Positions 43,311 through 52,263 of a stretch of DNA of 64,000 bases are shown here, in pieces. The notes below the pieces were generated by a model. The model ran no database searches. It was given only the letters and a program-made list of their open reading frames with translations, and had not been told where the DNA came from. Source of the DNA: Pseudomonas sp. PDM16 (lineage in GTDB: Bacteria > Pseudomonadota > Gammaproteobacteria > Pseudomonadales > Pseudomonadaceae); the NCBI RefSeq assembly GCF_014851865.1, contig NZ_JACVAM010000006.1, forward strand, positions 124,001 to 188,000, written 5' to 3'. The position numbers and the translations under genes are program-made. How positions within the stretch are numbered: position 1 is the first letter of the stretch; every line of letters starts with the position of its first letter.

Positions 43311-43939
43311 TCCAGCCGAGCCGGCACCTCTCGCCACTGACCTGGCAGCAGCTCCTCCAGCCCCCAGGGCCCGATACGCACACGCACTAGCCTGAGCGTG
43401 GGCAGGCCCACGGCGGCAGTCATGCGCCGCACCTGGCGGTTGCGTCCCTCGCGGATCACCAGCTCCAGCCAGGCGGTGGGCACGCTCTTGCGAAAGCGCA
43501 CCGGCGGGTTGCGCTCCCACAGCGACGGTTCCTCCAGCAGACGAGCCTCGGCCGGCAGGGTCGGGCCATCGTTGAGTTGCACACCCTCGCGCAGCTGACG
43601 CAATTGCTCCTCGCCCGGGGAGCCCTCCACCTGCACCCAGTAGGTCTTGGCCAGCTTGTGCTTGGGGTCGGCGATCCGCGCCTGTAGCCGGCCGTCATTG
43701 GTCAGCAGAAGCAACCCCTCGCTGTCGCGGTCCAGGCGACCGGCCGGGTAAACCCCGGGCACGGCGACGAAATCCTTGAGGGTGACGCGCCCCAGCTCAT
43801 CGTTGAACTGAGTGAGCACGTCAAACGGCTTGTTCAGCACGATCAGCCGCGGCTCGGTCGGCGGTGCCTTGGCCACACGGCGTGGTGCTGGCGTGGTACC
43901 GGTACGGCGCGGAGCGGAAGAGCGGGGCGGGCGAGACAT
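43304..43939 (-). CDS. rluE: 23S rRNA pseudouridine synthase, RluE type
   Basis: 211 residues. A basic Pro-rich N-terminal tail (about 1-28) is followed by the RsuA/RluE catalytic domain: LIVLNKPFDVLTQF, catalytic Asp70 in AGRLDRDSEGLLLLT, and EGRNRQVRRM. There is no S4 domain, which fits RluE (pseudouridine 2457) rather than RluB or RsuA. Confidence 0.9.
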   Translation of the reverse strand: MSRPPRSSAPRRTGTTPAPRRVAKAPPTEPRLIVLNKPFDVLTQFNDELGRVTLKDFVAVPGVYPAGRLDRDSEGLLLLTNDGRLQARIADPKHKLAKTYWVQVEGSPGEEQLRQLREGVQLNDGPTLPAEARLLEEPSLWERNPPVRFRKSVPTAWLELVIREGRNRQVRRMTAAVGLPTLRLVRVRIGPWGLEELLPGQWREVPARLDQ

Positions 43940-44062
43940 GCTGGGTCCGGCGGCAAGATGGGCAGTCAGTTTAACCGAGCATCATCACCTTCGCTGATGA
44001 TGCTCCACGTGCGCCTCCGGCCGGCTACTCTGCACCCATCCTTATCCGCCTCGGGGAACCTC

Positions 44063-45088
44063 ATGAGCAACGAACTCACCACCTTCACCGGCTGGGCCGC
44101 CACCGCGCCGGGAGCCCCACTCGAACGCCACAGCTACGACCCTGGCCCGCTGGGCGCCGAGGAAGTCGAAGTGGCGGTGGAGTACTGCGGCATCTGCCAC
44201 TCTGACCAGTCGATGATCGACAACGAGTGGGGCAACGCGCGCTACCCTTTCATCCCCGGTCACGAAGTAGTCGGCAGCATCGTCCGCATGGGTGAGCAGG
44301 TGCGCGGCCTCAAGCTCGGCCAGCGCGTGGGCATCGGCTGGTACAAGGGCAGCTGCATGCACTGCGGCTCGTGCATGGAAGGCTCGCACCAACTGTGCCG
44401 CACGGTGAAACCGACCATCGTCGGCAGCCATGGCGGTTTCGCCGACCGCCTGCGCTCGCACTGGGCCTGGGCCGTGCCGCTGCCGGAAGGTCTCGACCCG
44501 GCACTCGTCGGCCCGCTGTTCTGTGCTGGCTCCACCGTGTTCGGCCCGCTGCTGGACTTCGACGTGAAACCCACCGACCGCGTCGGTGTGGTCGGTATCG
44601 GTGGCCTCGGCCACCTGGCACTGGGCTTCCTCAACGCCTGGGGTTGCGATGTCACCGCCTTCACTTCGTCGCTGAGCAAGCAGGACGAGGCCAAGCGCCT
44701 GGGCGCGCACAAGGTGGTGGCCTCCACCGACAGCGCGGCGATGAAGGCGATTGCCGGCACCCTCGACTTCCTGCTGGTCACCGCCAGCGCTGACCTGGAC
44801 TGGAACGCCCTGCTTGCCACCCTGCGCGGCAAGGGTCGCCTGCACTTCGTCGGCATCGTTCCCAGCGCCATCCCGGTGCATGTGTTCAGCCTGATTCCAC
44901 AACAGAAGAGCCTGTCCGGCTCGCCAGTGGGTTCGCCGAAGACCATGGCGACCATGCTCGAATTCTGCGCCCGTCATCAGATCCTGCCACAGGTCGAGCA
45001 CTTCCCCATGAGTCAGGTGAATGAGGCGCTGGACCACCTGCGGGCCGGCAAGGCGCGCTATCGCGTGGTGCTGGATGCCAGCAAGTGA
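44063..45088 (+). CDS. zinc-dependent NAD(P)H alcohol/aldehyde reductase (YahK/CAD-like MDR family)
   Basis: 341 residues. Catalytic zinc ligands are Cys in YCGICHSDQ and His in GHEVVG; the structural zinc cysteines lie in CMHCGSCMEGSHQLC. The Rossmann motif is GIGGLGHLALGFLNAWG. It resembles broad aldehyde reductases and cinnamyl-alcohol dehydrogenases, probably NADP-linked. The start at 44063 follows GGGGA. A GNAT gene follows closely and may be coupled. Confidence 0.9.
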   Translation: MSNELTTFTGWAATAPGAPLERHSYDPGPLGAEEVEVAVEYCGICHSDQSMIDNEWGNARYPFIPGHEVVGSIVRMGEQVRGLKLGQRVGIGWYKGSCMHCGSCMEGSHQLCRTVKPTIVGSHGGFADRLRSHWAWAVPLPEGLDPALVGPLFCAGSTVFGPLLDFDVKPTDRVGVVGIGGLGHLALGFLNAWGCDVTAFTSSLSKQDEAKRLGAHKVVASTDSAAMKAIAGTLDFLLVTASADLDWNALLATLRGKGRLHFVGIVPSAIPVHVFSLIPQQKSLSGSPVGSPKTMATMLEFCARHQILPQVEHFPMSQVNEALDHLRAGKARYRVVLDASK

Positions 45089-45120
45089 CAGCAGGGGAGC
45101 GCCACGGGCATGATGCGCCG

Positions 45121-45561
45121 ATGACTTATCGCATCGACCCCGCCCAAACCGCCAACCGCCCACGCCTGATCGAGGTGTGGGAGGCGGCGGTACGCGCCAC
45201 CCACCACTTCCTTCCGGAAGACGACATCCAGTTCTACAAGCGCATGCTGCGCGAGCAGTACCTGGATCTGGTCACCCTGAGTTGCCTGCGCGACGGTGAC
45301 GGCCGCGTTCAGGGCTTTGCCGGCACCGCCGAGGACCGCCTGGAAATGCTCTTCGTCGACCCAGCCGCCCACGGCCGAGGCTTCGGCAAGGCGCTGCTGC
45401 GTCATGCCATAGAACAGCACGGCACCCACCTGGTCGACGTCAACGAACAGAACCCCAGTGCGGTGGCCTTCTACCTCAGCCAGGGTTTCGAGCAGATCGG
45501 GCGTTCACCGCTGGACGGCGCCGACAAGCCCTTCCCTCTTCTCCACTTGCGCCTGCGCTGA
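45121..45561 (+). CDS. GNAT-family N-acetyltransferase
   Basis: 146 residues. The acetyl-CoA loop is VDPAAHGRGFGKALL (about 80-94, R/Q-x-x-G-x-G/A type), followed by the motif-B strand VDVNEQNPSAVAFYLSQGF in parts. It resembles YjaB/PhnO-type acyltransferases; substrate unknown. A GTG start at 45085 overlapping the previous stop would add 12 residues and is an alternative. Confidence 0.85.
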   Translation: MTYRIDPAQTANRPRLIEVWEAAVRATHHFLPEDDIQFYKRMLREQYLDLVTLSCLRDGDGRVQGFAGTAEDRLEMLFVDPAAHGRGFGKALLRHAIEQHGTHLVDVNEQNPSAVAFYLSQGFEQIGRSPLDGADKPFPLLHLRLR

Positions 45562-45570
45562 GGAAGCACC

Positions 45571-47037
45571 TCAGCGGAATGGTGGCTCGTCGAAGCTGCG
45601 CAGTTTGCGCGAGTGCAGCGAATCGAGCTGGCAGCGCAGCAGGTCGAGTGCGGCAATGCCGATCGACAGGTGCTGGCTGACCGCGCGCTGGTAGAAACCG
45701 GTGGCCGAGCCGGGCAGCTTGATCTCACTGTGCAGCGGCTTGTCCGACACGCACAGCAGCGTGCCGTAGGGCACCCGCAGGCGATAACCCTGGGCGGCAA
45801 TGGTGCCACTCTCCATGTCCACCGCCACCGCGCGCGACAGGTTGATCAGCGGCCGCTCGTGGGCCCAGTGCAGCTCCCAGTTGCGGTCGTCGTAGGTCAA
45901 TACGGTGCCGGTACGCAGGCGTCTCTTCAGCGTTTCCCCCCGTTCACCGGTGACGCTGGCGGCGGCCTCCTGCAGCGCCTGCTGCACTTCGGCCAGGGCC
46001 GGGATCGGGATATGCGGCGGCAGCACCCGGTCGAGGATGCCATCACGGCGCATATAGGCGTGGGCCAGCACGTAGTCGCCGATGGTCTGCGACTGCCGCA
46101 GGCCGCCGCAGTGACCGATCATCAGCCAGCAGTGCGGCCGCAGCACGGCCAGGTGGTCGGTGATGTTCTTGGCGTTGGACGGGCCAACGCCAATGTTGAC
46201 CAGGGTGATGCCGTGGCCATCGTTGGCGATCAGGTGGTAGGCCGGCATCTGGTAGCGGTGCCAGACCACAGCGTCGGCCACCGCCTGGGCATCTTCCTCG
46301 GACGTGCCGCGCTCGATGATCACGTTGCCCGGCAGCACCATGCGCTGGAAGCGCGGGTTGTCGCGCAGCTGCTCCAGGCCATGGCGGATGAACTGGTCGA
46401 CGTAGCGGTGGTAGTTGGTCAGCAGGATCCACGGCTGCACATGGCGCCAGTCGCTGCCGGTGTAATGCTGGATACGCTTGAGCGAGAAGTCGGTGCGCGC
46501 GGCGTCGAACAAGGCCAGCGGCAGATCACTGCTGTCGCCCCAGCCGTACAGACCATCGGCCACCGAGTCGGTGGCTGCGGACAAATCGGTACTGGGGAAT
46601 ACCCTCGCCAGCTCGGCAGCACTGACCCCGGTGCCGGCCAGCTCGTCGCCCTGCTCGACCACGTAGGGATAAGGGATGTTCTGCTGGCTGAAACCAACCT
46701 CGACGGTGACCGAGAAGTCCTCCATCAGCGGCCGCAGCTGATCCAGCAGATAGCCACGGAAGGCCTCCGGCTGGGTCACGGTGGCGCGGTAGGTACCCGG
46801 CACCTGGACCTTGGCATAGGCGCGCACGGTACTCGGCACCTCGCCCTGGCAATGGTAGGTCAGGCGCAGCTCGGGATAACGGAACAGCGCCCGCTCGGCC
46901 TCACCGGGCTGGGCGCGCTCCTTGAGATACTGCTTGAGCGCCAGATTCAATGCACCCGTGGCCTGGCGGTGCAGGTCGGCGAGGCGGTCGACGGCCTCTT
47001 CGGCGGTGCGGGCAATGACGAAGTCGGTTTGCGGCAT
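45571..47037 (-). CDS. amn: AMP nucleosidase
   Basis: 488 residues, the normal Amn length. The N-terminal AMP nucleosidase domain (about 1-170) is followed by a nucleoside-phosphorylase-fold catalytic domain with LVNIGVGPSNAKNITDHLAVLRPH in parts, MIGHCGGL, and the VDMESGTIAAQGYRLRVPYG stretch holding the catalytic region. It hydrolyses AMP to adenine and ribose 5-phosphate. ATG at 47037 is chosen over a GTG three codons upstream. Confidence 0.93.
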   Translation of the reverse strand: MPQTDFVIARTAEEAVDRLADLHRQATGALNLALKQYLKERAQPGEAERALFRYPELRLTYHCQGEVPSTVRAYAKVQVPGTYRATVTQPEAFRGYLLDQLRPLMEDFSVTVEVGFSQQNIPYPYVVEQGDELAGTGVSAAELARVFPSTDLSAATDSVADGLYGWGDSSDLPLALFDAARTDFSLKRIQHYTGSDWRHVQPWILLTNYHRYVDQFIRHGLEQLRDNPRFQRMVLPGNVIIERGTSEEDAQAVADAVVWHRYQMPAYHLIANDGHGITLVNIGVGPSNAKNITDHLAVLRPHCWLMIGHCGGLRQSQTIGDYVLAHAYMRRDGILDRVLPPHIPIPALAEVQQALQEAAASVTGERGETLKRRLRTGTVLTYDDRNWELHWAHERPLINLSRAVAVDMESGTIAAQGYRLRVPYGTLLCVSDKPLHSEIKLPGSATGFYQRAVSQHLSIGIAALDLLRCQLDSLHSRKLRSFDEPPFR

Positions 47038-47168
47038 GGCAGTCACGGTGCAGCTTCCTGGCTTGAACAGCCACTATCTTGCGCCCTGCCAGGCTCCGCC
47101 CGCCACCCCGCAGGCAGGACCGCAAGAGCCGATCTAGGCTTACTTCATGCCTTCGCCGGGGAACCGCC

Positions 47169-47885
47169 ATGCGCAACTCATCGATACTTCTGCTGCTGGT
47201 GCTGACCTTCCAGGCCGCCATCGCCGATGAACTGGACGGCCGCTACCAGGCCACCCTCGACAACCAGCCGGCGGAGCTGATACTGCGCAGCAGCGACGCA
47301 CAGGTAGAGGGCGAATACATCGAGAACCAGCACCTGCGCTTCAAAGTGACGGGCCACTTCGACGGCCAGGCGCTGCAGGCGCAGATCAGCGACCCGGCCT
47401 CGGGCCAGGCACTGGCCAACATGAACGGCAACTACGCCAATGGCATGCTCGCCACCAGCCTGGCTGCGCGCAACCCGCAAACCGGCGAGACGCTGGTGCG
47501 CGAAGCCATGTTCCAGCGAGTCGGTCCGCCCCCTGCGCCCGCCGATCCCAACCAGGATGCGGCACTGGTCGGCACCTGGATCTACGAGCAGATGATCAAT
47601 AGCAACGGCCTCGAATTCGCCTCGATGACCACCGTCACCACTCTGCGCATCCGCGCCGACGGCAGCATCGACCAGTGGCGACGCAGTGTCGCCGGCGGCA
47701 GCGAATGGAGCTACGACCGCCCCGGCGAGTTGCAATACAGCGGGCACTGGCGCAGCGACAATGGCCTGCTACTGGTACAGCTGAAAGGCGCACCGGATTA
47801 CCAGCCCGCGGCGCGCTATCATTTCAGCGCACCCTACCTGGTCACCGAGAGCAACACCGGCAGGATGATCTGGCAACGCCGTTGA
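47169..47885 (+). CDS. secreted protein of unknown function
   Basis: 238 residues with a signal peptide (about 1-18, LLLLVLTFQAAIADE). The mature part is beta-rich with LDGRYQATLDNQPAELILRS (parts), and the C-terminal part resembles a lipocalin-like repeat (GELQYSGHWRSDNGLLL). No catalytic motif is recognised. It lies divergent from amn, with GGGGA upstream of the start. Confidence 0.75.
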   Translation: MRNSSILLLLVLTFQAAIADELDGRYQATLDNQPAELILRSSDAQVEGEYIENQHLRFKVTGHFDGQALQAQISDPASGQALANMNGNYANGMLATSLAARNPQTGETLVREAMFQRVGPPPAPADPNQDAALVGTWIYEQMINSNGLEFASMTTVTTLRIRADGSIDQWRRSVAGGSEWSYDRPGELQYSGHWRSDNGLLLVQLKGAPDYQPAARYHFSAPYLVTESNTGRMIWQRR

Positions 47886-47913
47886 ATGCGCTACGCCGCA
47901 CGGCGGCAGCGCG

Positions 47914-47943
47914 TTGACCCAACATCTCCCCCCGGCCTAGACT
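47914..47943 (+). promoter_or_regulatory. sigma-70-like promoter of the MFS gene
   Basis: TTGACC (47914-47919), 18-bp spacer, TAGACT (47938-47943). It predicts a leader of about 280 nt before the MFS start. Confidence 0.4.
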
Positions 47944-47975
47944 GCGCGCCTCCCTGCCCCACCGAATCCGCCGTA

Positions 47976-48119
47976 ATGCCGTCGCTCGCTCACCAGCCCT
48001 GCTCCGCCCAGCCCGATCCGCGGCTGCTGGCTCGCACGTGGCCGGCTGACGCGCTGCAGCGCCGCCGTCGCAGCGTACTGTTCGCCTTCACCTTCTCTCC
48101 TCCCGACGCCCTGCGCTGA
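47976..48119 (+). CDS. possible 47-residue leader peptide upstream of the MFS transporter
   Basis: Begins MPSLAHQP and ends RRRRSVLFAFTFSPPDALR. It has no clear ribosome site but starts about 25 nt after the predicted transcription start. It ends 109 nt before the transporter. The Arg-rich and Phe/Pro tail is of the kind seen in some ribosome-stalling leaders, but the frame may be chance. Confidence 0.22.
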   Translation: MPSLAHQPCSAQPDPRLLARTWPADALQRRRRSVLFAFTFSPPDALR

Positions 48120-48228
48120 GTCGGCGCTCGCCGGCTTTCCCCGCACTTGCACCCGATGCTGCGCCGTCCGCGCGCGCATCCCCCTTGTATTTGGCCGCGC
48201 CCGGACCGCAAACGGGCTGGAGAGAACA

Positions 48229-49383
48229 ATGTCCCCTCGCTATCTGCTCGGCGTGCTGATCTTCGCCGTATCCGTGGTCGGCCTGAGCATGGGTGCCACC
48301 CTGCCTCTGGTGGCTCTGCGCCTGCATGAGGCCGGGGCTGGCAGCCTGACCATCGGAGCACTGTCCGCCTTGCCGGCAGCCGGAATGATACTGGCAGCGC
48401 TGCTGACCAACCGTCTGAGTCAGCGCTTCAGTGGCCGTCAGCTGTACCTGGCCTGCTTTACCCTGTGCCTGTTCGGCGTCGTCGCCTTGCTGCCAGAGCA
48501 ACCACCGTTGCCGCTGCTGGCGATTGCTCGCCTGCTGCTCGGCGTTGGCATGGGCGTGCTGGTGATCCTCGGCGAGTCCTGGGTCAACGAGCTGTGCGAC
48601 GAGCGCAAGCGTGGCCAGATCGTCGCGCTCTACGCGGCCTGCTTTACCGGCTGCCAGCTCGGCGGGCCGGCGATGATCAGCCTGTTCGGCGCGGCCAGCG
48701 CCTGGCCGGTGTGGTTGGTGCTGGCGACTAACCTGATCGCGCTCGCCCTGGTCTGGCGCAGCCTGCCGGCCGACCTCGCGGAGGACACCGAAAATGCACC
48801 TCGGCGCTTCTCCCTGCTCGGCTTCGTCCGGGTCGCCCCGGCACTGTGTCTGGGCGTGTTGTTCTTCGCCTTCTTCGACGCGGTCGTACTGTCACTCTTC
48901 CCGGTGTACGCGAGCGGCCACGGCTACGCAGTGGCTGTGGCCGCGCTGATGGCCAGCGTGATTCTGGCCGGCGACATGCTGTTCCAGGTGCCTCTGGGCT
49001 GGCTCTCAGACCGCCTGGACCGTCGCGCCCTGCATCTGGCTTGCGGCATGCTGACTCTCGGCCTGGGCGTGGCGCTGCCCTGGCTGATCGAGCAGCCCGA
49101 CCTGCTGTGGCCTGCGCTGATGCTGCTCGGCGCGGCGGCCGGGGGCATCTATACCCTGGCCCTGGTACTGATCGGTCACCACTTCCGCGGCCCCGACCTG
49201 GTCACGGCCAACGCCTGCGTCGGCATGCTCTGGGGCGTCGGCAGCCTGCTAGGTCCATTGCTCAGTGGTGCGCTGATGGATATCGGCCCGCAGGGTCTGC
49301 CACTGGCCATGTGCCTGGCTGCCAGCCTGTTCGTGGTGGCTGCGCTGGGGGCTTTGCCAGCGGCGCGCCGGGCGTTCTCCTAA
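48229..49383 (+). CDS. major facilitator superfamily transporter (YcaD-like)
   Basis: 384 residues with twelve predicted membrane helices. The loop 2-3 motif TNRLSQRFSGRQLYL and the loop 8-9 motif LGWLSDRLDRRALHLA are the two copies of the MFS signature. The YcaD-like WVNELCDERKRGQIVALY lies near 122-139. Substrate unknown; efflux of a small molecule is likely. GGAGAGAAC precedes the start after a long leader. Confidence 0.88.
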   Translation: MSPRYLLGVLIFAVSVVGLSMGATLPLVALRLHEAGAGSLTIGALSALPAAGMILAALLTNRLSQRFSGRQLYLACFTLCLFGVVALLPEQPPLPLLAIARLLLGVGMGVLVILGESWVNELCDERKRGQIVALYAACFTGCQLGGPAMISLFGAASAWPVWLVLATNLIALALVWRSLPADLAEDTENAPRRFSLLGFVRVAPALCLGVLFFAFFDAVVLSLFPVYASGHGYAVAVAALMASVILAGDMLFQVPLGWLSDRLDRRALHLACGMLTLGLGVALPWLIEQPDLLWPALMLLGAAAGGIYTLALVLIGHHFRGPDLVTANACVGMLWGVGSLLGPLLSGALMDIGPQGLPLAMCLAASLFVVAALGALPAARRAFS

Positions 49384-49448
49384 CGGCGAATGGCCAGCCC
49401 GCTGCGAATCGTGCATAACAGGAGGGACGGCCGGGGGGACGTCACGCC

Positions 49449-50114
49449 ATGATCAATCAACTGCCACGCTGGGTGGAAATCGGCGGCTTCTGCCTGGCCC
49501 TGATCGCCGGCAGCGTCAACGCCATCGCCCTGCTCGGGTTCAACCATCAGGGCGTATCGCATCTCTCCGGCAGCTCCAGCCAGCTCGGCGTCGAGCTGGC
49601 CCAGGGCGAACTGGCCGGCGCGCTGCACCTGCTGCTGATCCTGCTGAGCTTCGTGCTCGGCGCCGCCGTCAGCGGCTGCGTGATCGGCAACCAGTCGCTC
49701 AAGCTCGGTCGCCGCTACAGTGCCGCACTACTGGCCGAGAGCCTGACGCTGCTGCTGGCCATGCTGATGCTGGAACAGGGCAGCCACCTCGGCCATTACC
49801 TGGCCTCGGCAGCCTGCGGCCTGCAGAACGCCATGACCAGCACCTACAGTGGCGCGGTGGTACGCACCACGCACGTCACCGGGTTGTTCACCGATCTGGG
49901 CATCATGCTCGGCCTCAAGTTGCGCGGACAGCCGGCGGACCGCCGGCGCATCCTGCTCTACCTGATCCTGATCGCTGGCTTCATCGGCGGCGGCGTATTG
50001 GGAGGGCTCGGCTATGCCGGCTGGCACTACCGTGCGCTGCTCGGACCGAGCGTGCTGGCCGCAGTGTTGGCGCTGATCTATCTGGTCTACTGGCGACGCC
50101 AGCAGACCGGCTGA
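49449..50114 (+). CDS. DUF1275/YoaK-family membrane protein
   Basis: 221 residues with six membrane helices. Typical features are GGFCLALIAGSVNAIALLGF in parts, VSHLSGSSSQLG and LQNAMTSTYSGAVVRTTHVTGLFTDLG in parts. The family is uncharacterised; transport is suspected. It lies 65 bp downstream of the MFS gene and may be co-transcribed. Confidence 0.85.
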   Translation: MINQLPRWVEIGGFCLALIAGSVNAIALLGFNHQGVSHLSGSSSQLGVELAQGELAGALHLLLILLSFVLGAAVSGCVIGNQSLKLGRRYSAALLAESLTLLLAMLMLEQGSHLGHYLASAACGLQNAMTSTYSGAVVRTTHVTGLFTDLGIMLGLKLRGQPADRRRILLYLILIAGFIGGGVLGGLGYAGWHYRALLGPSVLAAVLALIYLVYWRRQQTG

Positions 50115-50115
50115 A

Positions 50116-50547
50116 TCAGGCCGGCATCGGTACAACGGCCATGGTCACGCTGGCCTTGCTGTACAGGCGCCGCTCACCGCTCTCGTAGCCGAACACCTCG
50201 GACTCCACCACAGTGGCCTGACGCCCCGCCTTGAGCACCTCGGCGCGGCACAGCAGGCGCTCGCTGCGCGCCGGGCGCAACAGGTTGACCTTGAACTCCA
50301 GGGTCAGCACCGTCTGCCCCTCCGCCACCAGCGTGACGGCGGCGGCTCCAGCGGCATGGTCGGCCAGGGTGGTCTGCACCCCGGCATGGATGAAGCCGTT
50401 CTGCTGCAGATGGCGCGGCAGCACCTCCAGCTCGGCCTCGACCCAGCCCGGGCCGCAATCGACCAGGCGAATGCCCAGGTCCTGAATGAAGTTGGCGGCG
50501 GCAAAACCGTGTTCGACCAGCTCGCGGTAATGCGGATGGGCCTGCAT
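50116..50547 (-). CDS. PaaI-family hotdog-fold thioesterase
   Basis: 143 residues. The hotdog signature is NGFIHAGVQTTLADHAAGAAA (parts, about 50-70), with catalytic-position Asp in LADHAAG. It would hydrolyse an acyl-CoA of unknown chain. AAGGACA precedes the start. It lies downstream of the acyl-CoA dehydrogenase on the same strand (65-bp gap), which suggests joint action in acyl-CoA turnover. Confidence 0.85.
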   Translation of the reverse strand: MQAHPHYRELVEHGFAAANFIQDLGIRLVDCGPGWVEAELEVLPRHLQQNGFIHAGVQTTLADHAAGAAAVTLVAEGQTVLTLEFKVNLLRPARSERLLCRAEVLKAGRQATVVESEVFGYESGERRLYSKASVTMAVVPMPA

Positions 50548-50612
50548 AGCGATGTCCTTTTCTTGTTATTGGAATATCCCCCGCGGCCGGAAAGACCGCA
50601 GGGGCGGGCAGA

Positions 50613-52262
50613 TCACACCAGATGCGGCGTGCTGCGAGCGACCAGTGCCTCGACATCGGCGCCACGCGGCAGCGTGCCGTAGACCCGGCCACGGCCAGTC
50701 AGGCGGCTGGCGATGAAGGCATCGCTCACCACGCTGTTGCCGGCCTCGAGCAGCAGCTTGGCCTGCAGGGCCACGGCCACGTCCTCGGTAAGCTGACGGG
50801 CGCGGTACTGGATATCGGCGGTGTCGCGGAAGTCAGCCTGCAGTTGCTGGATATGCGCCTTCAGGCGAACATCGCCGTGACCGTCACCCAGTTCGGCAAA
50901 CAGCGCATCGAGCACACCGGCTTCCTTGGACAAGGCACGCAGCACGTCCAGGCACTGCACATTGCCCGAGCCTTCCCAGATCGAGTTGACCGGCGCCTCA
51001 CGGTACAGCCGCGGCATGATGGTCTCCTCGACATAGCCGGCACCGCCCATGCACTCACTGGCCTCATAGACCATCTCCGGCGCGCGCTTGCAGATCCAGT
51101 ACTTGCCGATGGCGGTAACCAGGCGGGCGAACTTGTCTTCCTGCTCGTCGTGCAGGTGGTCGATGGCACGCCCCATGCGCATGCACAGAGCCAGGGCGGC
51201 CTCGCTTTCCAGTGCCAGGTCGGCCAGCACGTTCTGCATCAGCGGCTGATCAGCCAGGACCTTGCCGCCAACCTTACGGTGCGCGCAGTGGTGTGCAGCC
51301 TGGCTCAGCGCCTGGCGCATCAGGCTGCTGGAGCCGACCATGCAGTCGAAGCGGGTCATCGCTACCATCTCGATGATGGTCGGCACGCCGCGACCTTCCT
51401 CGCCGAGCATCCAGGCGAAAGCGCCGCGGTATTCAACCTCGCTGGAGGCGTTGGCCCAGTTACCCAGCTTGTTCTTCAGGCGCTGCACGTAGAACTGGTT
51501 GCGCGTGCCATCCGGACGATGGCGCGGCAGCAGGAAGCAGGACAGGCCCTTGTCGGTGTAGGCCAGGGTCAGGAAGGCATCGCACATCGGTGCCGAGCAG
51601 AACCACTTGTGGCCGACCAGTTCGTAGGCCTCGCCCGGACCACCCATGCCGACCGGGTAGGCACGGGTAGTGTTGGCACGAACGTCTGTGCCGCCCTGCT
51701 TCTCGGTCATCGCCATGCCAATGGTGACGCCGGCCTTCTGCTCCATCGGCACGTTGCGCGGGTCGTACTCGGTGGCAAGGATCTTCGGCAGCCACTGCTC
51801 GGCCACGTTCGGCTGCAGACGCAGGGCCGGCACGGCGGCGAAGGTCATGGTCAGCGGGCAGCCGCTGGCGGCCTCGGCCTGGCTGTGCAGGTAGGTAAGG
51901 CCGGCGCGGGCGACGTGGGCACCGGTGCGCGGATCGGTCCAGGGCAGCGACGGCAGACCGTGCTCGACAGCCGTGCGCATCAGCTCGTGGTAGGCCGGGT
52001 GGAATTCCACCAGGTCGATGCGATTGCCGTAGCGGTCGTGAGTCTTGAACTGCGGTTTGTGCTCGTTGGCCAGGAAGCCGGCCTGCATCAGCGGGCCGCC
52101 GGCCAAGGCACCGTAGGTGTTCAGCTTGTCCTCGGCCCAGCCGCCACCATAGCGGCGAACCCACTCCTGCAGCGGCAGGTCGGTGCGATAGAGGTTGGTA
52201 CCGTCCAGCGACGGCACCTGGTTGAACACTTCGTGGGTTTCGGCGAACTGGTGCAGGGACAT
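50613..52262 (-). CDS. acyl-CoA dehydrogenase, AidB-like
   Basis: 549 residues. The AidB-type long N terminus (ETHEVFNQVPSLDGTNLYRTD, parts) is followed by the acyl-CoA dehydrogenase core: MAMTEKQGGTDVRANTT, the FAD region KWFCSAPMCDAFL, and AWMLGEEGRGVPTIIEMV. The C-terminal ECMGGAGYVEETIMPRLYREA, in parts, holds the position of the flavin-dehydrogenase signature. It either oxidises a branched acyl-CoA or acts in alkylation-stress protection. GGAG precedes the start; the TetR stop is one base away, so it lies in the tetR operon. Confidence 0.9.
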   Translation of the reverse strand: MSLHQFAETHEVFNQVPSLDGTNLYRTDLPLQEWVRRYGGGWAEDKLNTYGALAGGPLMQAGFLANEHKPQFKTHDRYGNRIDLVEFHPAYHELMRTAVEHGLPSLPWTDPRTGAHVARAGLTYLHSQAEAASGCPLTMTFAAVPALRLQPNVAEQWLPKILATEYDPRNVPMEQKAGVTIGMAMTEKQGGTDVRANTTRAYPVGMGGPGEAYELVGHKWFCSAPMCDAFLTLAYTDKGLSCFLLPRHRPDGTRNQFYVQRLKNKLGNWANASSEVEYRGAFAWMLGEEGRGVPTIIEMVAMTRFDCMVGSSSLMRQALSQAAHHCAHRKVGGKVLADQPLMQNVLADLALESEAALALCMRMGRAIDHLHDEQEDKFARLVTAIGKYWICKRAPEMVYEASECMGGAGYVEETIMPRLYREAPVNSIWEGSGNVQCLDVLRALSKEAGVLDALFAELGDGHGDVRLKAHIQQLQADFRDTADIQYRARQLTEDVAVALQAKLLLEAGNSVVSDAFIASRLTGRGRVYGTLPRGADVEALVARSTPHLV

Positions 52263-52263
52263 T

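Larger units (their letters stand above)
47886..48228. other. leader/promoter region of the MFS gene
   Basis: 343 bp. It contains a sigma-70-like promoter (TTGACC-18-TAGACT, 47914-47943), an upstream ORF (47976-48119) and a GC-rich stretch before the GGAGAGAAC ribosome site of the MFS gene. No other gene is evident. Confidence 0.5.
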
